In this document: positions 25,786-34,274 of the stretch, piece by piece | Layout: every line of letters starts with the position of its first letter | Position numbering within the stretch: the stretch's first letter is position 1 | Assembly (NCBI RefSeq): GCF_947331435.1 | Contig: NZ_CAMZOF010000001.1 | Coordinates: 1,550,001 to 1,614,000, forward strand | Reading direction: 5' to 3' | Length of the DNA: 64,000 nucleotides | Source: Pelagibius sp. Alg239-R121 | GTDB lineage: Bacteria > Pseudomonadota > Alphaproteobacteria > Kiloniellales > Kiloniellaceae | Notes under the pieces: model-generated | Database searches by the model: none | What the model was told of the DNA's origin: nothing | What the model saw: only the letters and a program-made list of their open reading frames with translations | Made by a program: the position numbers and the translations under genes

Positions 25786-27921
25786 ATGCTACCTCGATCT
25801 TTTGTGATGGTCTTTCGGAATTGGCGGGTTGCGCTGGTTCTCTTGCCCTTGGCGATCGCGTTACGCATTTTCGATCCCTGGCCCGTCGAGCAATTGAGGC
25901 TCAAGCTCTTCGACCTCTATCAGGAAATTAAGCCCCGCGAGATCGAATCGCGCCCGGTTTTGGTCATCGATATCGATGAAGCGAGTGTGACGGAATTCGG
26001 CCAGTGGCCCTGGCCGCGGAACCTTCTTGCCCGGTTGGTTGATTTCGCGGCGCAGGCTGAGGTCCATGGTATCGGATTCGACATTCTGTTCCCGGATGCC
26101 GATCGGCTATCGCCGGAAAACCTGACCCAGCACTATCGGGATCTGCCATCCGAATTGCACGATGTTCTGGGTGTTTTACCGTCGAATGACGCCATATTAG
26201 CCCGTTCAATCTCGGCAGCACCCGTTGTCCTGGGCGTCGCACTTTCAGTACGCGAACCCACAGACGACGGTCTATTGGCGTTGCGGACACCGATATTCGA
26301 AAAGGGATATGACCCGCGTAGTTTTATGGTGCGCTACTCGGGAGTCGTCGGAAGTATTCCGCTGATCGGCGATGCCAGCCGCGGTCAGGGCGTCGTCAGC
26401 CTGGCGACCCGGCGCTATGGCGTGGTGCGGCGCCTGCCGGCGGTCGTGCGCGTGAACGAATCGCTGTTGCCTGCATTTTCGATCGAACTGCTGCGCATGG
26501 CCGCGGGCGGGGAGTCGGTTTCGGTTTATACTGAGCGTGCCGGAATCGCCGGAGTTTCCTTCGCCGGCCAGTTTGTACAAACAGACAGCAGTGGACAGTT
26601 CTGGCCGCACTTTTCTCAGCATGACCCTGGCAGGTTTGTTTCGGCGCGCGATATTCTTAACAATAAGGTGGATCCGAAACTGCTGTCGGACAAATTCGTT
26701 CTGATCGGCACAACGGCGGTCGGTCTCGGCGATCTCTCGGCAACCCCGGTCGGCGTCAACATGTCCGGTGTCGAAATCCACGCGCAGCTTCTGGAGACGC
26801 TTCTGACCGGCGGCCTCCTGCTTCGCCCGAACTTCGCCGTGGCAAGCGAGATGGCCATTATGCTGATCGTTTGCATATCCCTTGTTTCCGTTCACTCACG
26901 TCGTAAGGCGACCTCAACCATCGGCTTTTTCCTTCTGCTGTTCTTTGGTGTTCTGGGCGTTTCCTGGCTGTCGTTTGTATTGGAGAGCGTGCTGCTTGAC
27001 GCGACCTATCCGCTGTTCGTGGCCATCGTCCTCTATGTCTTCTTGGTCAGTGGTGGTTTCTTACGCGAGGAACGGGCGAGACGCCGGCGCGAAGAGCGGT
27101 TGCGTGAACTGCAGGATGAGCTCATCAACGTCAGCCGGGTCAGTGCAATGAGTCAGCTGTCTTCTGCATTGGCGCACGAGTTGAACCAGCCTTTGACCGC
27201 GATCATCAACTATATTCAGGCGGGCCGCCGGGTGATCTCCAAGACGACGGAGCGTGCAGCCGTTGCGTCTGCGGCATCACTGGACCCTTCCGGAGCCGTA
27301 CCCCTTGCCGATGAGCCGATAACCGGAGCGTCGCGGTCGATTAATGCTGAATACCCGGAGACAATCGAACGGGTTGGAACCATGATGTCCAAGGCGCTTA
27401 CGCAGGCCGAGCGGGCGGGTGGTATTATTCGAGGACTGCGCGATACCTTTGAAAAACGCGAAGCGACACGCGCCCCGGAGGATCTGTCCGCAATTATCGA
27501 AGAAGCCGTATTGCTTGGTCAGGTCGGTTCCAGCCGCCACAGAGCCGATGTGACGAGCAAAATCGATGAAAATCTGCCGCTGGTTGACGTCAATAGAATA
27601 CAAGTGCAACAAGTGATAGTTAATCTCGTGCGAAACGCCGTCGAGGCGGTTGGAGCGGCGGCCGTACGTCACGTATCGGTTGAAGCCTTTGCCGGTTCCG
27701 GGGAGACTATTGAGGTTGTTGTTGCAGACTCGGGTTCCGGTGTGGCACCCGAGGTTGAGGAAAAACTGTTTCAATCCTTCGTGACGACAAAGGACACGGG
27801 TATGGGGATTGGTTTGTCGATTTGTCACTCGATTATCGAGACTCATGGCGGTGAAATGTGGCTCACTCAAAGCCCGGAAGGCGGGGCGGCGTTTCACTTT
27901 ACTTTACCGATTGCTCACTAG
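25786..27921 (+). CDS. CHASE2-domain sensor histidine kinase
   Basis: 711 residues. A first membrane helix (about 10-28) is followed by a CHASE2 sensor domain outside the membrane (about 40-345; VLVIDIDEASVTEFGQWPWPRNLLARLV, FVLIGTTAVGLGDLSATPVG) and three helices (about 350-425). The cytoplasmic part has the HisKA helix with H464 in ALAHELNQPLTAIINYI, the N box QQVIVNLVRNAVEAV, and G boxes VVADSGSGVAPEVEEKLFQSF and TGMGIGLSICHSII. The kinase core is of the FixL/DctB type although the sensor is not the PAS-heme of FixL. The response regulator gene begins 21 bases after the stop, so they are a pair. Confidence 0.93.
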   Translation: MLPRSFVMVFRNWRVALVLLPLAIALRIFDPWPVEQLRLKLFDLYQEIKPREIESRPVLVIDIDEASVTEFGQWPWPRNLLARLVDFAAQAEVHGIGFDILFPDADRLSPENLTQHYRDLPSELHDVLGVLPSNDAILARSISAAPVVLGVALSVREPTDDGLLALRTPIFEKGYDPRSFMVRYSGVVGSIPLIGDASRGQGVVSLATRRYGVVRRLPAVVRVNESLLPAFSIELLRMAAGGESVSVYTERAGIAGVSFAGQFVQTDSSGQFWPHFSQHDPGRFVSARDILNNKVDPKLLSDKFVLIGTTAVGLGDLSATPVGVNMSGVEIHAQLLETLLTGGLLLRPNFAVASEMAIMLIVCISLVSVHSRRKATSTIGFFLLLFFGVLGVSWLSFVLESVLLDATYPLFVAIVLYVFLVSGGFLREERARRRREERLRELQDELINVSRVSAMSQLSSALAHELNQPLTAIINYIQAGRRVISKTTERAAVASAASLDPSGAVPLADEPITGASRSINAEYPETIERVGTMMSKALTQAERAGGIIRGLRDTFEKREATRAPEDLSAIIEEAVLLGQVGSSRHRADVTSKIDENLPLVDVNRIQVQQVIVNLVRNAVEAVGAAAVRHVSVEAFAGSGETIEVVVADSGSGVAPEVEEKLFQSFVTTKDTGMGIGLSICHSIIETHGGEMWLTQSPEGGAAFHFTLPIAH

Positions 27922-27942
27922 GATTGCTGCGCAGGATCGTTT

Positions 27943-28590
27943 ATGACCGAAGAACCGAACGAAATGAGCAAGCGCAAGATCTACATTGTCGACGACGACG
28001 AAGCGGTGCGCGACTCGTTGCAGATTCTGATCGAATCTTACGACTACGAGACCGAAACCTTTGAATCCGGAACGGCGTTTCTGGGGGCGGCCGAGCAGAT
28101 CGGATCGGGATGCGTGCTGCTCGACGTGCGGATGCCGGATATCGACGGCCTGGAAATTCAGGCTCGTCTGGCGACATCCAGTCCCGGACTTACCGTGATT
28201 ATCATTACCGGCCACGGCGATGTTCCCATGGCGGTCAAAGCCATGAAGGCAGGTGCTTTCGACTTTATCGAGAAGCCCTTTACCGATGACGTACTCATGG
28301 AAAGCCTTCAGCGGGCCTGGGCACATCGCAAGAGCGTCGCGGACACGCAGGATCAAGGCAGCAATAATGAGGTCCTGGAACGGATCGAAGATCTGACCCC
28401 GCGGGAGCGCGATGTGCTCAACCAGCTGATCATCGGCAGGCCCAATAAGATCATTGCCTACGAGCTCGGGATCAGCCCGCGAACTGTCGAAGTTCATCGC
28501 GCCCGGGTCATGGAGAAGATGCAGGCAAAAAGCCTGTCGCATCTGGTCAGAATGGCGCTGGCTGCCGGATTGCAGCTCGACGAGGAATAA
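27943..28590 (+). CDS. FixJ-family response regulator
   Basis: 215 residues. The receiver (about 10-125) has the acidic pair D17-D19 region VDDDEAVRDSL, phospho-acceptor D61 in LLDVRMP, and Lys in IEKPF. The output domain is a LuxR/FixJ HTH (LTPRERDVLNQLIIGRPNKIIAYELGISPRTVEVHRARVMEKM). It should be phosphorylated by the CHASE2 kinase encoded just before it. In many alphaproteobacteria FixJ drives fixK/fnr-type genes, so it may sit above the FNR-box genes here. An ATG at 27964 (MSKRKIY) is an alternative start. Confidence 0.92.
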   Translation: MTEEPNEMSKRKIYIVDDDEAVRDSLQILIESYDYETETFESGTAFLGAAEQIGSGCVLLDVRMPDIDGLEIQARLATSSPGLTVIIITGHGDVPMAVKAMKAGAFDFIEKPFTDDVLMESLQRAWAHRKSVADTQDQGSNNEVLERIEDLTPRERDVLNQLIIGRPNKIIAYELGISPRTVEVHRARVMEKMQAKSLSHLVRMALAAGLQLDEE

Positions 28591-28627
28591 GAGCCGGGTT
28601 TTGGCGGTTCTTTGCCGGAGTCAAAAG

Positions 28628-28815
28628 GTGAATCGCCCGCCGGTTTATAGAAGTAGAGACTGATTCACGTTTCACTTATAGAGAAGTGAAACGATCAGAC
28701 CTTGGCGTGTGGTCGTTCCTGATTTGATCAATCAGGAGCGTGAATCACCCGCCGGTTTATAGAAGCAGAGGCTGATTCACGTTTCACTTTTAGAGAAGTG
28801 AAACGATCAGACTCT
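28628..28815. repeat. Tandem pair of the two-hairpin intergenic repeat
   Basis: Two 73-bp units (28628-28700 and 28740-28812) differ at four positions only. Each runs GTGAATC, linker CGCCGGTTTATAGAAG, GATTCACGTTTCACTT, loop, AAGTGAAACGATCAGAC. Between them lies the left hairpin of the second unit: CGTTCCTGATT (28714-28724) with AATCAGGAGCG (28730-28740). The pair fills the gap between the FixJ-like gene and the lone receiver gene. Confidence 0.85.
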
Positions 28816-28872
28816 GTCGCCTACGTAGATTCCCCTATTTGTAGGGCGGAAAAACCCGCTTAAGCTCGCGTT

Positions 28873-29289
28873 ATGGAAAGGCACGAATGTCGGGATCACG
28901 CCGCACTCGTTGTCGTTGTCGACGATGACGATGCCGTTCGCGACTCCCTCAAGATATTGCTGGAAACCGACGATATCGACGTTTTGACTTATGCGTCGGG
29001 CGAAGAGTTTCTGGCGGACTGCGCGCATACAAAATGCGATTGCGTCATGCTCGATATCCACCTTCCGGGCGCAAGCGGCATCAGCGTACTCCGGCAGTTA
29101 TCGGCGGAAGGATTCGACGACCCGGTCATTCTGATGACAGCCAAACCAAGCGAGGCGGTCCGTCTTGAGGCCAAGCGTGCCGGCGCGTTGGCTCTTTTGC
29201 TTAAGCCTTTGGATGACAACCAACTTTTCGATACATTGCATCTTGGACTGGCCGCCCGGCACAATGCCCCGACCGACACACGCCAATGA
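28873..29289 (+). CDS. Single-domain response regulator (receiver only)
   Basis: 138 residues with a complete receiver: acidic cluster VVVDDDDAVRDSLKILL, phospho-acceptor D61 in VMLDIHLP, Thr in LMTAKPS and K111 in LLLKPLDD. There is no output domain. It is a close relative of the FixJ-type receiver, so it may compete for phosphate from the CHASE2 kinase or act as a phosphate sink or relay. It is separated from the kinase/regulator pair by the tandem repeat at 28628-28815. Confidence 0.88.
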   Translation: MERHECRDHAALVVVVDDDDAVRDSLKILLETDDIDVLTYASGEEFLADCAHTKCDCVMLDIHLPGASGISVLRQLSAEGFDDPVILMTAKPSEAVRLEAKRAGALALLLKPLDDNQLFDTLHLGLAARHNAPTDTRQ

Positions 29290-29619
29290 AATTTCGGGTG
29301 TAACTTCCCGGGAACCCGACCCTCATGGTTAACGACAGGTCGATGGCGGTTGATATCGCCAATTATTGGTCTAAGTATAATTCCCTACTATTGAAATTTC
29401 TTTGAAACGATAGGCTTGTTGCAGGGTTGAGCCGACGGTGTGTACCACTTGGAACAAGGTCCTGCACACTCCCCAATCAATCGGGCGCAGGATGCCCCGG
29501 TACCGGCGATAGAAGGAGACCCGTGAGAAAAGAGTTGTTTGCGAGCTGAAGAAGCTGGGGATAAGCGCCGACTCTAATAAAGACTGAAAATCAGTAGAAT
29601 CTCATGGAGGGATTACACA
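29290..29619. other. Intergenic stretch without a supported gene
   Basis: Includes the promoter region of the OmpA-type lipoprotein. I see only tiny open frames, such as an 8-codon GTG frame behind AAGGAG near 29521, and no clear hairpin or RNA gene. Confidence 0.45.
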
Positions 29620-30483
29620 ATGAATAAATTCACAAATATCGTCATTGCCGGTCTGGGGTCTTTGGCCCTGGTCGGCTGCGCTGGAACGGGCCTTGAAAGC
29701 GCCAAGGATCAGACGCCTTCGGGAAGCGAATTCTCGAAAAATCTCTACGACGGCTACCTCGGCCTTTCCGAGGGTGAGTATGCCGAATATGACTTTGCCG
29801 ACTCGGATGTCTTCGCACAGAAGGCCAGCCTGGCCAGTGAAGGTTCGGCCGTGACTCCGGACGAAATTTCGGATCGCGATCTGCCGGAAGACAAAGTATC
29901 GGTCCTCAGTTCGTCCCGTGAGCGCCTGATGGCTGCGATGGCCGCCGGTGCTGCCTCGAAAAGCCCGCAGAACGCTGCGACTGCACAGGTCATGTTCGAC
30001 TGCTGGATGCAGGAGCAGGAAGAAAACCGGCAGCCGGACGACATTGCGGCTTGTCAGGCAGCTTTCTCCGACGCCATTGCCAAAGCCGAAGCGGATCTGG
30101 ATGAGCCGAAGGCAGTCGCAGCGGCACCTGAGCCCGCTCCGGAGCCCGCAACCAAGAGCTGGGTGCTCTACTTCGGTTTCGACAGTGCCAATCTGAGTGA
30201 CGGCGAAGCGAGCAAAATCGACGAGATCGTCAAGTACGCGAAATCCAGCGACGCGAAAGTGTCACTGACTGGTCACACCGATCGGGCGGGTGCCGACGAC
30301 TATAATGAGATGCTGTCGAGTGAGCGTACCAAAGCGGTTGCCAAAGCGATCGGCGACCAGGGACTTGGTATCGATGAAGTCAAACAGGTCAGCCTGGGTG
30401 AGAACGATCCGGCAGTTGCAACCGTCGATGATGTAAAAGAGCCGCTGAATCGCCGTGTGGTCGTTAAGGTGTCGAATAACTGA
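29620..30483 (+). CDS. OmpA-family outer-membrane lipoprotein
   Basis: 287 residues. The signal ends in the lipobox L-V-G-C at residues 17-20, so the mature protein is a lipoprotein. The C-terminal OmpA domain (about 180-285) contains YFGFDSANLSDGE, LTGHTDRAGADDYNEMLSSERTKAVAKAI and EPLNRRVVVKV, the peptidoglycan-binding pattern (Asp and Arg). The middle is acidic and Ala-rich with the segment FDCWMQEQEENRQPDDIAACQAAF. GGAGGG lies before the ATG. It anchors the outer membrane to the wall. A GC-rich hairpin follows. Confidence 0.92.
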   Translation: MNKFTNIVIAGLGSLALVGCAGTGLESAKDQTPSGSEFSKNLYDGYLGLSEGEYAEYDFADSDVFAQKASLASEGSAVTPDEISDRDLPEDKVSVLSSSRERLMAAMAAGAASKSPQNAATAQVMFDCWMQEQEENRQPDDIAACQAAFSDAIAKAEADLDEPKAVAAAPEPAPEPATKSWVLYFGFDSANLSDGEASKIDEIVKYAKSSDAKVSLTGHTDRAGADDYNEMLSSERTKAVAKAIGDQGLGIDEVKQVSLGENDPAVATVDDVKEPLNRRVVVKVSNN

Positions 30484-30519
30484 ACTTAAGACTATAAGCT
30501 AGGTCTTAGTACCAGTCGT

Positions 30520-30552
30520 GGAGGGGGGACGCCGGCCATCGGCGTCCCCTCC
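30520..30552 (+). terminator. Hairpin after the OmpA-type lipoprotein gene
   Basis: GGAGGGGGGACGCCG pairs with CGGCGTCCCCTCC (two-base bulge) across five bases, 36 bases after the stop. No T-run follows. Confidence 0.6.
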
Positions 30553-30646
30553 GAATGACTCCGGCGATGTCCGGATGGCCTGGAATTAAGCCTGTAGGTC
30601 TCCAGGTTCCAATGGAATGTGATGTGAACGATAAAGGACCTGCCCC

Positions 30647-30832
30647 GTGAGACTTCTGATTGCGCTTTTGCTCCCCTGGTTGTTGTTTTTCACGATCGGA
30701 CGCCCGATCGCAGGAATAATCTGCCTGATCTTACAGATCACTCTCATCGGCTGGGTGCCTGCGGCGATTTGGGCGGTTTACTCGCTGAGCAATTATGAAA
30801 CGGACAAGAAAATCGAGAACGCCGGTCTGTGA
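30647..30832 (+). CDS. YqaE/Pmp3-family small membrane protein
   Basis: 61 residues from a GTG at 30647 with AAAGGA eight bases upstream. Two membrane helices: RLLIALLLPWLLFFTIGRPI and GIICLILQITLIGWVPAAIWAVY, then a short charged tail (ETDKKIENAG). The IGWVPAAIWAVYSL block is the family hallmark. Such proteins help keep membrane potential and ion balance under salt or cold stress in yeast and plants; the bacterial role is less clear. Confidence 0.88.
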   Translation: MRLLIALLLPWLLFFTIGRPIAGIICLILQITLIGWVPAAIWAVYSLSNYETDKKIENAGL

Positions 30833-30951
30833 TTCCATCGGACGGCATGGCAGCTCGCTGAGGCGCCGCGACCACGGCCGAGGGTTTAAGGCCAAATCCG
30901 GCGCGCGGTATCAAGCGGCGGGCAGTGTTCTCGCGAACAAAGGATAGAAAA

Positions 30952-33000
30952 ATGAAAAAGGTCCTGATCGGCATCGTTGTTCTGGTCGTGGTTCTTGTGG
31001 CGGCCGTTGTGGCAATCCCTTTCTTTGTTCCGAAGGAAGAGATCAAGACGCGGATCACCCAGGGCGTCGAAGATGCGACCGGGCGTAAACTGACGATCGC
31101 AGGCGATCTGAACGTCTCGGTGCTCCCAAGCCTGGAAGTCGTCGCTGAGGAAATCGCCTTTTCGAACGCTGAAGGCGCGGCGGATCCGAATATGGCCGCT
31201 CTGAAAGAGCTGCGCCTGAAGCTGCAGATCTGGCCTTTGATCTCGGGCAATGTTCAGGTTGACGAATTCGTTCTGGTCGACCCGGTCATCAACCTGGAAA
31301 TCGATGCGAACGGCAAGCCCAATTGGGAATTCGGCGATGGCTCGGCCGCGCCGGATGCGTCAGCTTCCTCGAGTGAATCATCTGATGACGGTGACGGCGG
31401 CGGCTCGGCGATCAATCAGATCAGCCTGGGCAACATTCAACTGGTCAACGGCAATCTGAAATTCACCGATGCCGCATCGGGAACCACACAGGAAGTCTCG
31501 GCGATCAATCTGGCGGTGAAGCTGACCGATCTCGACAGTCCCTTCACGGCCGACGGATCGCTGCAGTGGAACGCCAAGACGATCGACCTTTCGGTCACCA
31601 GCGACAATCCGCGCGGACTGACCACCGGCGAAGAGGCGCCTGTCGCGCTCACGGTCGGGACCGATGTCATCAAGCTGAGCTTCGACGGTTCGGTCGCGAC
31701 CGCGGCAAAGCTGCTGGTCGCCGGCGCGCTCGACGTCTCGACGCCGTCCATTCGCGATCTGGCTGCCTGGACCGGCAATCCCATCGAATTCGAAGGTACC
31801 GGCCTGGGCCCATTCAATCTGGCGGGCAAGGTCAATGTCGACGGCGCCACCTACAGCTTCACGGATGCAAAGCTCGGAATCGACGAGATCACGGGTGACG
31901 GCAGCGTTTCCATTGCCACTGCGGGCGCCAAACCGCAGATCGATGCCGAGTTGAACCTGGGCGTACTCGACCTCAATCCTTATCTGCCGCCAGCCAAGGA
32001 AGGCGAAGCGGCGGAGGGAAGCGGTGGGGCCAGTTCGGACGCCGCCGCGGGCAGCGGAGAGCCTGCCGATTGGAGCGACGATCCGATCGACGCCAGCGGT
32101 TTGCAGGCGGTCAACGCCAACTTTGCGCTGACCGTCGCCGGTATCCTGGTGCAGGAGATCAAGGTCGGCCAGAGCGCACTGAATGTCGGCCTTAAGGACG
32201 GCCTGCTCGCAGTCGATCTGACCGAGTTGAATCTCTACGACGGCAAGGGCACGGGCAAGCTGACGGTTGATGGACGCAGTCAGGTGCCGGCGATCACCGA
32301 GAGCTTTACCATGAGCGGGATCGCGGCCGAGCCTTTGCTGACCGATGCTGCAGGCTTCGACCGGCTTTCCGGGACCGGGAACCTGAACATTGAGGTTTCG
32401 GCCAAGGGGGCTTCGCAGCGCCAGATGGTCGAAAATCTGAACGGCAAGGGTGCCGTGACGTTCAACGACGGTGCCATTAAGGGGATCAATCTTGCGGCAA
32501 TGGTCCGAAATGCGGCCAACGCCTTCCTCGATCCGGGGGCGAGCGAGAGTCAGAAGACGGACTTCGCCGAACTCTCGGGCACTTTCGATATCAAGAATGG
32601 CCTGCTGACCAACAACGACCTCAAGCTGCTCAGCCCGCTGTTGCGTGTCGAGGGCAAAGGGACGTCGGACCTGCCGTCGCGTACGGTGGACTATCGCGTG
32701 GAGCCCAAAGCGGTCGCCAGCCTGGAAGGCCAGGGTGGTGATTCGGGCGCAGGCGGACTGGCGGTGCCGGTTCTCGTGAGCGGCCCCTGGCATGACCTTT
32801 CCTACAAGCCAGATTTGACAGGCGCGATCGAGGATATTGCAAAGGATCCCACAAAAGCGCTCGAGTCGGTCGGCGGTGGTGCAACCAAAGCGCTGGAGGG
32901 CGTCATCAAGGGCGGCGGCGACGCCGAAGGTGGATCGTCTGATGGTGTGAAACTGCCTGACGATGCAGGCAAAGCGCTGAAGGGACTGTTCGGTAACTAG
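30952..33000 (+). CDS. AsmA-family protein
   Basis: 682 residues from the ATG at 30952, with AAAGGA seven bases upstream. One N-terminal helix (VLIGIVVLVVVLVAAVVAI) anchors a long periplasmic chain. AsmA features are the start VPKEEIKTRITQGVEDATGRKLTIAGDLNVSVLPSLEV, the LRLKLQIWPLISGNVQVDEFVLVDPVINLEID block, and the C-terminal domain SGTGNLNIEVSAKGASQRQMVENLNGKGAVTFNDGAIKGINLA, which in the family is linked to lipid transport between membranes. The stop codon lies inside the left arm of a 17-bp hairpin. Confidence 0.93.
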   Translation: MKKVLIGIVVLVVVLVAAVVAIPFFVPKEEIKTRITQGVEDATGRKLTIAGDLNVSVLPSLEVVAEEIAFSNAEGAADPNMAALKELRLKLQIWPLISGNVQVDEFVLVDPVINLEIDANGKPNWEFGDGSAAPDASASSSESSDDGDGGGSAINQISLGNIQLVNGNLKFTDAASGTTQEVSAINLAVKLTDLDSPFTADGSLQWNAKTIDLSVTSDNPRGLTTGEEAPVALTVGTDVIKLSFDGSVATAAKLLVAGALDVSTPSIRDLAAWTGNPIEFEGTGLGPFNLAGKVNVDGATYSFTDAKLGIDEITGDGSVSIATAGAKPQIDAELNLGVLDLNPYLPPAKEGEAAEGSGGASSDAAAGSGEPADWSDDPIDASGLQAVNANFALTVAGILVQEIKVGQSALNVGLKDGLLAVDLTELNLYDGKGTGKLTVDGRSQVPAITESFTMSGIAAEPLLTDAAGFDRLSGTGNLNIEVSAKGASQRQMVENLNGKGAVTFNDGAIKGINLAAMVRNAANAFLDPGASESQKTDFAELSGTFDIKNGLLTNNDLKLLSPLLRVEGKGTSDLPSRTVDYRVEPKAVASLEGQGGDSGAGGLAVPVLVSGPWHDLSYKPDLTGAIEDIAKDPTKALESVGGGATKALEGVIKGGGDAEGGSSDGVKLPDDAGKALKGLFGN

Positions 33001-33040
33001 AGCAGGTTCGTTCCGATTAAATAGAACGAACCTGCTCTAG
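32997..33040 (+). terminator. 17-bp hairpin overlapping the asmA-type stop codon
   Basis: CTAGAGCAGGTTCGTTC (32997-33013) pairs exactly with GAACGAACCTGCTCTAG (33024-33040) across ten bases. The TAG stop is in the left arm. The tail AGAATCTCG resembles tails after the hairpins at 8349 and 10524, so this may belong to the same repeat family rather than being a plain terminator. Confidence 0.7.
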
Positions 33041-33115
33041 AATCTCGTCCCCTTCCATCCGGGAGGACGACGAGAACCAAGGTGATAACCCCTACACCTG
33101 AGTTACCGAATGGAA

Positions 33116-33150
33116 GAAGGGCGCTGCCGAATGCCCCGGCAGCGCCCTTC
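33116..33150. terminator. Bidirectional terminator hairpin
   Basis: GAAGGGCGCTGCC (33116-33128) and GGCAGCGCCCTTC (33138-33150) across nine bases, between the convergent asmA-type and ompA-type genes. Short T-stretches (GTCTTTC) follow on the plus strand. Confidence 0.75.
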
Positions 33151-33178
33151 GTCTTTCGAGAATCCCGTTGCGCGGCTT

Positions 33179-33823
33179 TTAGCGGATCGTGACCTCCACC
33201 CGCCGGTTCCTGGGTTCGGAAACCTCGTCGGCCGTCGGAACCAGGGGATTGCTCTCCCCGTGCGACGTGAGTTCGACCAGTCCGGCATCAACAGCCTGAC
33301 GCAGGAGCATATCACGTACGGTCCGTGCCCGTGCGAGCGAAAGGTTCGCGTTGACGCTCGCATCGCCCAAAGTATCGGTGTGGCCGACGACGGCGATCCG
33401 TGGGGGCGCTTTACGGGCATCCAGCGTTGCCAGGATCTCAGGAAGCAAAGCTTCTGATTCCGCGGTCAACTCCGAAGTGCCAATTTGGAAATAGAGCAAA
33501 AAGGTCACGGTCGGCTCCGGCTGAGCATCGAGTGCTTCGCCGAAAACATCCCGTATTTCTTCCTCCTCCAGAACAAAGGGATCGACCGGCTCCTGACCGG
33601 CCCGGTCCAGGCCGGTCGCTTGTCCCGCCTGATTAAGGGTCTGGGATCCAGCGTCGTTTTTGACCTGGATGGTCCCGACTTTTCCGTCATCGTCCTCAAG
33701 AAGAACAAAGAGGTTGGTCGGCGTACAGGCGGAAACAAGCATGAGAGCGAGGATGGCGAGCCACGGGCGGATTGCGCGCAGGCCGAGAGCTGTTTGGGGC
33801 ATGATCATCGGGCGCCTAATCAT
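33179..33823 (-). CDS. OmpA-family lipoprotein
   Basis: About 214 residues from the ATG at 33823-33821, which overlaps the stop of the FecR gene (ATGATTAG). Internal ATGs at 33808 and 33802 are also possible. The signal ends in the lipobox L-V-S-A-C. The C-terminal OmpA domain contains LYFQIGTSELTAESEALLPEIL, VVGHTDTLGDASVNANLSLARARTVRDMLL, HGESNPLV and EPRNRRVEVTIR. With FecR just before it, the pair may sense or build something at the cell wall. A terminator at 33116-33150 closes the operon. Confidence 0.88.
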   Translation of the reverse strand: MIRRPMIMPQTALGLRAIRPWLAILALMLVSACTPTNLFVLLEDDDGKVGTIQVKNDAGSQTLNQAGQATGLDRAGQEPVDPFVLEEEEIRDVFGEALDAQPEPTVTFLLYFQIGTSELTAESEALLPEILATLDARKAPPRIAVVGHTDTLGDASVNANLSLARARTVRDMLLRQAVDAGLVELTSHGESNPLVPTADEVSEPRNRRVEVTIR

Positions 33824-34274
33824 CGACACGGGCGAGGAACTTGGTGCCGCGAACCGAAAGAGTCGCGACCGGCGTGACAACGGAAACCGAATCGGGCGAC
33901 AGCTTGGCGATCACGCCGGAAACATAAAGCAGCGTGCCTTTCAGGAGTTCCGTGACGAACGACAGCTTCTCTTCCTTCGGCACGAACTCAAAGCTGGTCA
34001 ATCTTAGTTGCGACCCCGACCCCATTGAGAGCTGGGAGTTGTCGATAAAGGTTATGCCCATTGATCCGTTGCCTTTGACGATCAGCAGATCCGCAACGAA
34101 GACCGGGTCCCCGACCGCGATCGGCGCGGATTCTTCTTCACGGACTACCAATGTCGTCCCTTCCGCGCTCTTGACGTAGCCAATGGCGTCGTCTGCCCAA
34201 ACTACCCCTGTCCGCAAGCCGGCAGTGGCGAGCAAAAACAACAGCAGGACGGCGAGATTTCTGACAAGTCGCAC
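33816..34274 (-). CDS. FecR-domain exported protein
   Basis: 152 residues. A Sec signal (NLAVLLLFLLATAGL, cleavage after VWA about residue 27) is followed by a FecR-like domain: IGYVKSAEGTTLVVREEESAPIAVGDPVFVADLLIVKGNGSMGITFIDNSQLSMGSGSQLRL and the end SVVTPVATLSVRGTKFLARVDD. The domain is short and stands alone, not attached to an anti-sigma segment, so it is more like the envelope FecR proteins seen with OmpA lipoproteins or adenylate cyclases than iron-signal transducers. Its stop overlaps the start of the lipoprotein gene. Confidence 0.85.
   Translation of the reverse strand: MRLVRNLAVLLLFLLATAGLRTGVVWADDAIGYVKSAEGTTLVVREEESAPIAVGDPVFVADLLIVKGNGSMGITFIDNSQLSMGSGSQLRLTSFEFVPKEEKLSFVTELLKGTLLYVSGVIAKLSPDSVSVVTPVATLSVRGTKFLARVDD

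Noticed and set aside
28628-28815. CRISPR-like array
   Set aside because: Only two long units with internal hairpins and no short spacers; no cas genes nearby.
29350-29375. TTGATATCGCCAAT as a further FNR box
   Set aside because: The second half-site does not match TCAA at the required spacing.
29290-29619. Possible EcfG-type promoter (GGAAC near 29310) before the OmpA-type gene
   Set aside because: No GTT-type -10 at the right distance.
31378-32793. Long open frame on the minus strand opposite the AsmA-type gene
   Set aside because: It mirrors a GC-rich coding strand, has no ribosome site and no protein-like motifs; the forward frame has clear AsmA blocks.
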